A DNA stretch of 64,000 nucleotides from Neospora caninum Liverpool (taxonomy: Eukaryota; Apicomplexa; Conoidasida; Eucoccidiorida; Sarcocystidae), in the NCBI RefSeq assembly GCF_000208865.1, contig NC_018398.1:1922001-1986000 (forward strand). The letters are read 5' to 3'. The notes beneath the pieces are model-generated. The model was not told where the DNA came from. It ran no database searches and saw only the letters and a program-made list of their open reading frames with translations. Positions 1 through 11,061 of the stretch are shown here, piece after piece (the stretch's first letter is position 1; each line of letters starts with the position of its first letter). The position numbers were made by a program, and so were the translations under genes.

Positions 1-3000
1 TGATTTCCCACGACCTTGGTCAGCTTCGACCAGTCTCGACGCACAATGTCCAAACCCTTCTGCTCGAGTTTGTACTGGCGCTTCGCGTAATCGAGAACAA
101 TGCAGCAGACGTACTTCTTCTTCTTCAGCAGCAGCAGCCGGCGGAAGACTGCCTCCAAATCAATCTCCAACTTCTTGTAGCTCTTGTTGATTTCCGCCTT
201 CACTTGTTCGCCCAGGCGCACGGCCGCCGCGTAGGCCTTGCCTTGTCCGCCGTCGTCCCGCAAGCCGGTGTTTATCTGCGAGAGAAACGCAAGAGAGGGC
301 GACAGGAGATTGCACGCTCGCGAGGCCAGGCGGAGCGAAGACGCCCGAGAGACACACTGTCCCCGGGAAACCGACGCAAACGACACAGAAACCCCACGGC
401 GCCAAGAATGGCTTTCCCCGCTTCTCTCGAGGGTGGTCTACGAACGCAGAGATCCGATTCTCGACAGTGTGACGTCGCGGGGAAGAAGCCGAAACGCCGG
501 GAACCGACGAAAGAACAAGAACGAGGAAAACCCCAAGATGCAGGTGGCAGCCTCTGCGAACGCGCGGGACGAAGTCAGTGAAACGCGGGCCCCTCACTCC
601 ACGGAGTCAACGCCCCAGACGGAGACACGCCACTGGGGACGTCAGCAAGGGAGATGACAAAGGAGATCGAAACAACATTCGACATAAAAAGTTATGTCTA
701 TACATGCATATATATAGATCTATTCTCCTGAGCATCGAGCATGCCAGTTGCCTCTCCTTGTCTCTCGGTTCACGCATACACGCATAGGTGCATATATATG
801 TATATATATGTATTTATATAATTGGAGTTTCCGCATACCATGATCGAGTCGGTATCTCCGTAGACGACTTCGAGGCGTAGAGTTCTCTCGACCTTGTCTT
901 TCGTTGCCGTGAGGATGTTTCGACCCTGCTGCGTGATGAATGCGGCGAGTTCCTTGGCGTAGAAGCGGCTGCGGCTGAACCCGAGGCAGCCGTAGATGCT
1001 GTTCGCGGTGAGCTTCAGAGCCAGCTGCTTGATTTCCTGAGCGGCGCGTTTCACTGGATTCGTTTCGCCCTTCATCGAGGCCTTGACTGCGCGGCGCCTC
1101 TGCACGAGTTGGCGCAGGATGCGCGGGAGCAGCCCCGGCGTGGAGGCGATGCCTTGGACGTCCTCCTCAGCTGCATGGGGCCGACTCGTGTCTTCGTCTC
1201 GCTCTTGAAGCGTGTCCGCGTGTTCGCCGTCTGGGCCACACGCGGCGCTCGTCTGGCCGTGCCGCGACCGCACCGGCCTCTTCACAGTCGAGAAGCACAC
1301 GTTGTATTCTTGAATGATAGAGGGGTACAACGAGTTGAAGTCGAGGAGAAGGACAAATGTGTCATACAGCCCGACTCGGGGCTCGAGAACGAGACCGCCC
1401 GCATAATTCGCTTTCGCGCGACCACTGCCGCGCTCTTCGCCTTCGCGCCGCCCCTCGTGAAGACCGTCGTCCTCGTCTCTGCGCTCCACGAGGCCCGCGT
1501 CGATGCCACCCTCCTCGTCCCCTAGGTCGTCTTCCTTCCCAGAGCCGCCAGGCGCTCCCGGCCAGCGGCGTGGTGCAGTCCGTCCGGCTTGCGGTCGCTT
1601 GTTCGGCGCGCCGCGCGAGTAGGGGTCTTCTCTGTCGGGGCAAATGAACTTTTCGCGGTGGAATTCGTGGAGAAGCAGAAACGCGTTCCGCTCCGCGCGC
1701 TGGTTCTGAAGCGACCGCGCCCAGAGGTTGCCGCCGATCGTCGTCAACTCCCGAGTCAGGGGCAGGCAGTTGAGACGCCAGCAGAGCGCGACCGTCATGA
1801 AGGTCTCTTGAACGCACATTTGCAAACAGACGAGGAGGGGCTGAGCCTCGCGCCGCTGGAAGAACTCGAGAAGCTCCAGCGGCTGCGGGAAGGGCTTGAG
1901 CGCGCGGATGTCTTTCTGGATCTTCGCCGCCCAGGCCGAAGACGCAGTCGCGGCTGGCGAACCCGGCGACGTCAGGAACAAGTCCTGCAGAAGGGGGACG
2001 AGGTCGTAGTTCACGCGGTGGCCAAGAAGCTCGTGAGCCTGCATGTAGGTGTCGCAGACGAGCCGGCCGACCGTGAGGAGTCGGCCGCCCCATACGCCCG
2101 CCGCGCCGAAGCTCCCGTCGAGGCCTTCTCGGCGTCCGCTGGCCCCTGAAGAGACACTCGGCGATGCGCGCGGCCTCACATGCTTGGGCCGCTTCAGACG
2201 CGACAGCCTGTGCCACACCGGCAAGCCGTGGACGGCGCACCGCTGGCCGAGAATCTCCAGGTCGGAGCCGTAGATGTTGTGGCCCACGAGGATGTCGGGG
2301 TCGGCCGCGGCGAGCCGATTGATGAAGTTGAGAAGGAGCGTTTTCTCCGCATCAAAGACGCTGAAACCCTGCTTGGTGCACAGCTCGTAGAACTGGAGGG
2401 GCAACCCTTCGGCGTTGACGCGCGCTGTCGCCCCGCCCGCCGTGCGCACGCGTCGAATGCCGCAGAAAACGTTCTGGGGGCTGAGGCGCGGCTGCGCGTT
2501 CTGGTCGTCGATGTCTGCGTCTCTGTAGACAAAGAACGACGCCATGGCGAGCTGTCGATCCGTGTCCTGGTGGCCCGCCGCGCCCGTCGGAACTTGCACA
2601 CTCTTCGCCGAGAGCGCGACAACGGTCAGCGGCGGGGGCGGCGGCAGCGCGCCGTCAGGGTGGCGTGACTGCGTCGCCTTGTTGAACGCGTTCCACAGCC
2701 GCACGTCCTTGTGAGACTGTATGTACACCTCGTGCTGGCACCAGGACAGGTGATCGAAGGCGGACGCCGGGCGCGTGAAGTTTCCGATTCGCAACCAGCA
2801 CGGGCCCTTGATCCGGCGCTTCACGAGAAGCAACTCGATCAACGACTGGCCGACGCCAAACACGTGGGAGTACGTTTCGCCCTCCAAGTCGTCCGGACTC
2901 AAGGGCGGCGCGCTCGCAGGAACAAACACCTTCACGAAGGTCTGTTCGCGGCCTCGAGGGACGTCTGGAGCGTCGAAGGCGTAGTGTCGGAACACGCCCT

Positions 3001-5408
3001 TGATCGCGACCTTCCGCCAGCGATACTTCTGTTTCAGACGCGGCAAATCCTGTTTGAAGAACGCCTTTGTTATCTCCATTCGACGCTCAAGGCGCCGCCG
3101 CAACTCCCGCTCTCGCTCTTCCGAAGCCTTGGCGCCGTCCTTCTCTTCCTCGCCCTCGAGAAGACGCGACGAGGACGTCATGTCCACTTGCTCCCGGGTC
3201 CTGAAGAAGAGAGGGACCATCATGTCGCGCACGACGACGCAACAACTCTGGGGCGGCGGGCCGCCGCGATACTTTTGCAGCGACGGGCTCGCCTCGGCGC
3301 CTTCCTTCTCTGGCTTCGCCGCCGCAGGCCAGACTTTGCCAAACAGGTAGAGCGTGCCCGCTTCTTCCCACGCATCTAAAAAGTAAAAGGGTAGGGTGCC
3401 GTCCTCGCAGATCGGTGGCTGGCTGTCGGACGCTTGGTCGCCTGCAGGCACGGCGTTTCTCTCCCCTCTTTCTGTCTCTTCTGTCTCTTTCGCATCCCTG
3501 TCGACTTCGTCCTGCATGAAGAGAGTTAAACCCTGCTTCGGCAAGACAGGACCATTCCCTTCGTACTCGCCCGTCGCCTTGAAGAGCGTGTCCTGAGTGT
3601 CCTGGTCGCCCTCGTCTTCGTTGCCTTCATCTTTTTCGCCCTCCGGGGAGGCGTCTGCCTCTCCTGCATCCTCTGCATGCTCGCCCTCTTTGCCGTCCTC
3701 CTCGCCCACGTCGGCCCCCGGGGAGCCTGTGCTGGCCACTGGTCCTTGGCCGTGAGGAGGGGACGACTGAAGGTCTTGGGCGCTGGAAGGCGATAGCCGC
3801 AGCGCTTTGTTTGAACCCCCGGGGCCTGGGAGGCCCTCTGGTGAGGCTAGGAGATACCCGCTGTCCGCCACGTTCGCGAAAGCCCTCTCTGGAGCGCGGC
3901 CGACGCCAAACTGGGCCAGAAACGAGGAGGCGCCGGGCGAATAGCCGCATGCACCATTGCTACGGCTGGCGCCAATCCACCCGTGTCCTTCCGCAGACAG
4001 CGCCTCTGTCGACCTGCGGTTTTGCTCTCTTTCTCCTGGCTTCAAAGTGACGGCCATTTGGTCTCGCAACGACGGCGTCGCCCCCCTTCCTTCCTGAGCG
4101 GCGCGACTTCCTTCTCCTGGAAGAGGCGATGTCTCGCCGGTGGTAGCACTCTCGCCTGAGTCCTCTTCTTCACCAAACAGTTTATCCACCGACTGCAGAG
4201 ACTCCACATAGCGTTTCGTCACCAAATTCTGTTCTTGCTTCGCATGCGTCTCCGCAGAGATCGCACTAAAGTGCTGGACGAGCGAGCGCATACCCTGGGC
4301 CTCCGCCGAGGCAGCTGCGACTGCAGCTGCCGCAGCGAGAGCATTGTTCCGTGCCTTCTTGGGTTTTGTTGTATCTCGGTCTCCCTCGTTTCGCCTCTTT
4401 CCTCTTCGACCTTCTGGCGCCTCCTCGTCCTCGTCGTCTTCACTGTTCGAGGCCCACCACTCCTCGCCATCGTCGCTGTAGCCTGAAAACGCGAATCCGA
4501 GGCAGGCGCACAAAGCAGGACACTCTGTCTCCTTGGCAGGTTCTTCTTTGTATTCCTCCTGTCCTCGACCAAAGAACTCCGAAGCACGTGAATCCTGTCT
4601 CGCGTTGCCTCGCGAGGATTCCTTTCGTCTCTGTGTGTGGGGACTGCTGGGGGAGGGAGGACAAGGAGACCAGCTCTGTGCACAGAATCCCCTGAAAAAC
4701 TAGGTGAGAGAATCGCGGCCAGCCGATAGGAGTTTCACTGCGGTCCGAAACACCGAGACAGTGAAGCAGGCAGAGACTCGTATCCTCTGGACGGCTCTGC
4801 TAGGCGCGCTAAGACAGAGAGACTAGCTTCAGACTCACCCTCTCCGTCGATCCACTCTTGAGCGCGCCGCGTCTGCTTCAACCGCTGATAATCCTCCTCT
4901 GTCACGGTCGCGTAAATTTCCGCATTCTCATCCTTAACCTACACAAGCAGCGCATACACACGCAGCAAGCAACGCATATTTCCGCAGGCTTTATCCATCT
5001 ATCTGGCTCCGTCCCTATCTCTATCACGCAAGAGGTGCATACGTTACCCACAGAATGGACTTTACGCTCACGCAGCCAAAGACATAGCTACCTGGAGAGG
5101 CAGACAACTGACAGGTTATATGCAGTTCTACACACGCAAATGCGTGTAACTGCATGCGCAGTTAGGTATAGGCCAAAGCAGAATATAGGGAAGCAGGCCG
5201 GCGACCAGGTACATAGGTATGCGTATACATGTAGCTATATCCGCATGCATGTGTGTATTTGTAGAAAGACATGCTTCCTTTGAGGTTATGCATTTAAGGT
5301 ACGTATACCGCAACTCACTTCATACTGTTCCGAGGCTTTGGCCTCTCCACGTCTCTGCCTCCGGATTTTCTCCAGAGCGGAGAGCGCCGTCTGCTTCGAG
5401 CCCGACAT
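1..5408 (-). CDS. POLA1: DNA polymerase alpha catalytic subunit (partial, 3' end outside window)
   Basis: Family B replicative polymerase that extends primase RNA primers in the nucleus. Exons read on the minus strand: 5408-5319, 4938-4839, 4482-839 and 275 to the window edge; all junctions are GT-AG and the phases match. The start ATG at 5408-5406 opens the usual pol alpha N-terminus (MSGSKQ, then a Lys/Arg-rich stretch). Visible motifs: an exonuclease-like region with DPDILVGHN near 2300, motif A DFNSLYPSI with its Asp near residue 1111 (codon 1342-1340), motif B KLTANSIYGCLGFS near 1000, motif C YGDTDSI with Asp residues near 1273 and 1275, and KKKKY plus GLDIVRRDW in the last exon. The YAGGLVLEP and YNVCF contexts fit alpha rather than delta or epsilon. 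At least 1,369 codons are present (human about 1,460); the C-terminal zinc region is missing. The N-terminal third (about 3400-4482) is acidic and low in complexity. The ExoI acidic pair is not visible, so proofreading is presumably absent, as in other pol alpha. Confidence 0.95.
276..838 (-). other. Intron of the polymerase alpha gene with TA-rich microsatellite
   Basis: The donor GTATGC follows the ATG codon that ends YGDTDSIM, and the acceptor CAG lies at 278-276. The part nearest the donor, about 783-829, is TA-rich (interrupted TATATA runs). Open frames on the plus strand here are short and Arg-rich with no family resemblance. Confidence 0.85.
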
Positions 5409-8400
5409 TTTAATTTCAGCGGGAAAAGAAGCGAACTGCGTTGGCCATGGATATCTTTGGACAAACTTTCCGGATGATTCGTCTCGCGTAGACACTTCTA
5501 CGACTGCAAGCCTAATCAAAGAGGACGACTGGTTTCAAAAACAAGAGCTGTGGCAGGGTAGAGAGGGGGCAGCCGCCGATAGCTGTGCATGTAGGCGCAC
5601 ACACACACACACACGCCTATGCTGGGGATAAGTGAAGACGGCATCAATCTGTGGAAGTAGAAGAAACGCGCGAGAATTGATTATCTATTCACAAAAATGT
5701 ACCCGCAGAAACCCCTTTGCACGGGACGGTATGTGTAACCGAGTACCCCCTTGTCGCCACAAAGTTATCCCTGAGGCCGAGAAAAAAGGCGTGCCCACAG
5801 AAGGCGCCGCTTTGATACAAATTAACGAGGCTCCGGCAGTGACAAGAAGAGAAGAATCGCGACACCCATGTGTGCTATTTTGCTTCAGAGAAACTCATGA
5901 AAGCTTTCGCCCGCATGCACGGTGTGCGTTGGGCATTGAAAAACGCGGAGCACAGGGGACTAGGTTCGCCAGGAAAGACAGGCTTTGACGGTGTTCTTTT
6001 CCGAGGGTTTAGAGGAGCAGAAAAAGGAGGGAAAACACGGAGCAAATGACGCAAAAATGGGGCGTTTTTTTTGAGATCCGAGGATGTCTGCGCAAGACAG
6101 AGGAACCGGAGGGCGCCCCCCTCGCGGAGCCTGAGCGAGTTTATGGGGGGTTGGTGGAGAAAAAGACGACTATGCGTTTGCTAGCACCCAACCGCAGAAT
6201 GGCAAGAGACGACAGCATGCTTCCAGTGAGAAGCGCGATACGGTTCGAAGGAAGAGCAGAAAGAGGGAATGAGGGTGAGCCGACAGCCAACAAAGAATCG
6301 GCCACATGTTTTATGTTTTGCTCGCCGCTGTGGCGATGACTGAGTTGGAGAAAAACCACGCGAGGTCGCTCCCATTTCCAGCTTGCCACTCTCGATGTTC
6401 TACGAACCATGGTTTGGTGTCATGCCCACACAAGCCCTGAATGGAACGCGCCATTCGGTGCGCTCCCGCGTATTAGAAGAGGACCCATAAACAAGAATCC
6501 ATATTCTCAAAACGCTGGAGAGTATTTTGTTTCCGACTCCAGGATTTCTTTTGCAACCGCTGAGTGTTGACACAAACACACGCGCCGCCTAGGCAGGGAT
6601 CCATTCTATGTTGTGGAGGCTGTTCTGCGAAGAGCCAGAGGAAACCGGATCTGCCGTAATCCCGTCGAGGGTGAACGTGAACAGCCTTCCAGTTTCTTTC
6701 GAAAAGAGGTTTGGTTTGCGTGCACAGCACGAGAACACCCGGCAATAATGACGGGACATTCTCTGGAGGTGGACGGCCGTCCGGTGTCGGATTCAGATGC
6801 AGCGGAGCAGGGTTACACATCATCGAGAAAGGAAGGGAATCATTACGAACGTGTTAGAACCACACAGACTCTATTATCAATGGTACGGCTACAGTGCACT
6901 TCGCTAGTTCAATGGTTTTTTCCGTTCGGATTTCCGGAGTTGGGTTCCTCGACGCCTGACTGAAGAGCTGCTATGAACCTGCCTGTTTCAAGTTCTGGCG
7001 AGCACGAACGCGTTGCTCAGCAATTCGTCGGGAGTGAGGGACAGACTCCCACTTTGCGTGTTTCTTTGTAGTGCGTCCTACAACTGGATACCTCCCACAC
7101 AGCTAGAGTCCCGCGTGTAGGTGACTCCATCGAACCGGCTGGTGATGGGGCAACCACCAACGTACTTTATAGTGCCCCATAGAACTGTATGTTTTCCAGT
7201 CGTGTTTGCTTCCCCCTCTGCTGTCCCCTCTTTTGCTAAACGATATCCCCATAGAAAAAAAACAAGTAAGAGGGACAATCCTAGGTTCATCCCCGACAGC
7301 GCTGTTAGGTTTGTCGTGGGAGCGCGGCAGCCGCTCCTGGATGAGTCTGTGGCAACCGGTATTGGCACGTTTCGGGTCGATCCACGTCCTTTAGGGAAGT
7401 CCCAGGAGAACTGCCCCTGCCGCTTCTTTAATTTTCTCTATACCATGCTAGATCAGGCGTGGCGGCAGATCTGGCCTGGAACCGGACTCCTGCTACGGAG
7501 GTCAACGAAACTGCAAACCTGTCACTGGCGTGTCACTAAAAAAAGGCAACTTGAGGTCACCTTCTTTCTGGTGAGAAATAAGTTTTGAATCAGTAGCCAG
7601 AGATAATCAGAAGAGGTGAGTAGATGATTTGCATGGTTTGAGTTTAGATTAGTAGGGTTTAAGCGTCAAACAGATGTCGTGTGCCCATCGTGATATGTGT
7701 GAATATTTTGATGTGACTAACCGATAGAGCAACCAGTTGAAGGGCAAAAACAACTGAGCAGTGCGGATAGTCGGGAAATTACTGAAAATGATCTAGCACG
7801 TGCCTTTATCGCCATTGAATAAAAAGAAGATTTGGCGCTCTCTGCAGCACTTCCGGGGCGTTTGAGGTTCGAGGCAACGAGAACAGATGGAAGGGACAGA
7901 ATGATCAGAGATAAAGTCTATGCTCCCATCAAAAAATCAATACTCTGTCTCTGGCAAATCACAAAGCGTCTCGTGCATCAGCCGTGTTAGCTGTATGTAT
8001 CATTCGCTCTGTGCAAATTACACAGTTTTGTCTTTGAGAAATGCTGACAGCTGCATGCCGCGTCAGCTCCACAAACTTTTCAGCGAACGCCCACTTCCAG
8101 CGCACTCTCCTTTACCGCATGTGGATACAGAAATTGCAATTTACCGATCAAAAGTCATGCAGCACGATTAATGCTTTCGAAACAACAATCGGACGTTTTC
8201 GGGCAAAACGTCTGGTAACGGGCTACTACTCGTGATTGGAGAAAACATCCGTTTCGCATAGAAAGACACCAATGACTAGCTCGGCAGTTTTCGCCTACTT
8301 CAAGCATTAAAACACCCGCATACATCGTTGGCTGCCGTGGATAGGGGGACCCCGTCAGGAATTTTTCGATCGTAGTTTTCAGTTTGTGCTTCTTCGATCG

Positions 8401-8866
8401 TGTGTAATAAACCCAAGCCCTTTTCGGACAGCTTGATTCTCTCTTTTCTTCCAATGTGCCGATGTCCTATGTGCCGCACCTGACCAGTATGATAAAAGAA
8501 GCAACACATGTGTCGGCATTGTACATCAAACAGATGTGGACGGTCGTAGAAGATACTGTACATCTTCTGCTGCTACGTCCACGGCTATGTTGGCGATAGA
8601 GTCGAAAACATGCAAACCTTTTGGTAGGATGAAGTAGATACGCGCAACGATGAAATCATAGAGAAACTCCCGGGCCTAGCGCTGCCTGCTTGGAGACAAC
8701 TGTTCGGCTCTCTTGATATCGCAGAGCACGGGCTACTGCACGCGACGTCTGATGCTCAGCATGTGACCTTTTCTCTGCCTAAGAGAATTTCGTTCGATCG
8801 GTTGCGCGTCAAATTTGCAGGGGGCCATTCGCTGATCATTTGCCTGTGGAACTGAATCTTGTAAAC
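5409..8866. other. Spacer between divergent genes
   Basis: About 3.5 kb between the polymerase alpha start (minus) and the next plus-strand ORF, so it should hold both promoters and 5' UTRs. It contains a CA repeat near 5595-5613 and only short open frames of erratic composition. I see no convincing exon, RNA gene or transposon remnant. No core promoter motif can be named with confidence. Confidence 0.6.
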
Positions 8867-10156
8867 ATGAGACCAACTCAGAAACAGGTGAAGAAGGGGG
8901 TGAGACATGTAGCTCATCCCCTTCCAGGAAATCATCATAACCAAGGGCTTCATGGGAACGTGAAACACCACCAAAATGCCCCAGAGTCGGCGACTTCAGC
9001 GAAACCTGGACAGGGGATTTCTGAGGTTCCGGCTGCGGCGGAACCGCAGAATCCACTTGTTTCTCAGGAAGACGACCCCCAATCGGTGCCTCAAACACGC
9101 AAGTCTACCTTGTGTAAAGAAGACGAGGAACCCTTCTCTTTCGAGGAACCTCTGTGCCAGGCTCCTACCGAAAAAGTGGCGCTAACACTGGAAGAAGCGA
9201 AATCTGTTTTGGGAGAATGCAGCCGAATGGGGAACATGCTCAACACCATTTTCGGCGATTTCCTCTGTGTGTCGCCGGCGGCCGCTGGCAAGGAAGATGC
9301 TGATGAGTCGTCTATGGACAGCGAGACCGGGCCAGATGCCTGTAGCACTGTTAGTAGCAATGCGAACAGTAGTTCCAGTAGTGGTAAAGACACTAAGGTT
9401 AATATCAGTGCACATGAAGATCATCCTGTTGTTTGTTCGGTTACGGACGAAGCCTCTGCCAGTCGTGTTAACCACGTTGCTCCTTCATCGCTTACATCCG
9501 ACGCTAAGAAAGAAGGAGAGCGCACCGGAGGGACGACTAAGACGTGCCAAGGAGGAAAAGGAAGCCCCGCTGGTGAGGCCATTCCAAAGGACGAAGCGCC
9601 ATTCAGTACGAACCTCGAGAACGCGGACAGCTCTGTGGTCACCATCCAGGCAGATTGGGAGGATCAGAAAAGACAGATGTCGAAGACCGATGCTACGGGC
9701 GGAGCAAAGAACTCGTCGTTGATTAACGAACTCCTCAAGTGCCAAGCCACTTGCGAGGAAGTAGCCATGAAAATGCTGAACCAGTACATCCAGGCAGAGA
9801 AAGAGGACGCACAGGAGCATAAGACACTGACGGATCTCCATCTGAGACCCGGACACGATTTGCCGGTCAGCGGATCCAAACTGCAGCTCGACTCCGATGT
9901 GCTCACGGCTGCATGCGGCGACCTACTTGATTCTCGACAAATGATCCAGAATACTTTTCAGCAGGTAATCAGGGTGCTTACGGAAACGGCCTTATCCACT
10001 CCGTCATTCCAAGAGATTCTAGGTTCCATATTTTCTTTCTTTTCTCGATTGCACAGAATGCAAAGAAACAGTGACCTGTGCTTCGAAGCGGGGGGAAACA
10101 CGAAAAAGGGACTACTTCATATGCCCGCTTTTAACCGCAAACTCCCCATGAGCTGA
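8867..10156 (+). CDS. Unrecognised protein, about 430 aa, single open exon
   Basis: Open from the ATG at 8867 to the stop at 10154-10156. The frame is also open a few codons upstream to a TTG at 8840, but 8867 is the first ATG. The N-terminal 110 residues are polar, the middle (about 9300-9660) is Ser/Thr/Asp/Lys-rich and probably disordered, and the last 150 residues look helical with a cluster of hydrophobic positions (for example SFQEILGSIFSFFSRLH near the end). There is no signal peptide, membrane segment or recognised domain. A possible donor, CAG|GTAATC near 9966, would allow splicing to further exons, so the C-terminus is uncertain. An antisense frame (9098-8733) overlaps the start. 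I do not recognise the family; it may be lineage-specific. Confidence 0.6.
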   Translation: MRPTQKQVKKGVRHVAHPLPGNHHNQGLHGNVKHHQNAPESATSAKPGQGISEVPAAAEPQNPLVSQEDDPQSVPQTRKSTLCKEDEEPFSFEEPLCQAPTEKVALTLEEAKSVLGECSRMGNMLNTIFGDFLCVSPAAAGKEDADESSMDSETGPDACSTVSSNANSSSSSGKDTKVNISAHEDHPVVCSVTDEASASRVNHVAPSSLTSDAKKEGERTGGTTKTCQGGKGSPAGEAIPKDEAPFSTNLENADSSVVTIQADWEDQKRQMSKTDATGGAKNSSLINELLKCQATCEEVAMKMLNQYIQAEKEDAQEHKTLTDLHLRPGHDLPVSGSKLQLDSDVLTAACGDLLDSRQMIQNTFQQVIRVLTETALSTPSFQEILGSIFSFFSRLHRMQRNSDLCFEAGGNTKKGLLHMPAFNRKLPMS

Positions 10157-11061
10157 AGAAGGCAGGGCGCGTTCAAAACGGAATACTGCTGCGCCTGCCT
10201 CCTCCGTTTGCATCCGCTCTCTTTCACCATTTCCCCTTCTGATTCGTTGTGCCCGTTCTTTCAACCTTAGTGTCGCTCCTATGGTCCAATCTTTCGTTCT
10301 CTTCCACTCTAGCTTCAGTCAGCAAGAATCACTTCGGTCACTAGCATCGTCTTTTGACCTCTGGGACGGATGCGAGGAGAGGCGCGTCGACAAGCCGCAG
10401 GGCTCGAGGACCGCCCGCTGTGCTGTTTGCTTGAGGCGCTTGTATCTCGCAGTTTGCCTTCGAAACGAGGCAAAAAGTCGGGGTTATTGGAATGCCTTTG
10501 CTGCCTTGTTGAGGGGATTTGCAGATCAGTGCAGAGAACAACGCAGCGACTGAAGACAGATCGGATGCGCGCCTCTCCTATTTGAGACCAACAAAATCCG
10601 TTCAGAACCGACTACGGCATACACGCACGCTTGGAGCTTTGGAGTGAGTAGGCGAAAACCACGCATTTTCTGTAGCATCCCGAAAGCCCCTGGGCACATG
10701 CTGGATCAGTGGCAGACGGAAGCACAGAACCCCTACATATACAGTAGAATGGGTACTTCTAGGAGTGGTTGTCTGCACAGAAAGGACGGGTTTTTCACGG
10801 AAACTTGACCAGGGCGCCCGAGGGCCTCGTCAGCGTCCAGCGCAGTAGGCACCAACCTTCGTAGCGAGCAAAGGGAGGTCGTCGTGGAGCGGTCGGGGGT
10901 CATTCCGATGCGAGTGGTAGGAAGCCGCTCCAGAAGGCCTCCACGGCACCAGCACAAAAGCGGCACCAGCACACTGTTTACCGCACATAATGCACTTCAA
11001 TATTAGCGCTTCTAGCCGCCTTGAGAGACCTTGCGAAGGTGTAGGCGATCTACCCGTCTCA
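10157..11061 (+). other. Spacer, probably holding the 5' exon(s) of the ASH-domain gene
   Basis: No clear exon could be fixed. The coding-like frame that ends at the donor at 11390 can be followed upstream to about 11031 without an ATG, and an acceptor-like TTCAGACAG lies just before 11062. The initiator exon should therefore lie in this stretch or inside the preceding spacer. ATGs at 10301 and 10990 open short frames but neither can be tied to the next exon. Confidence 0.4.
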
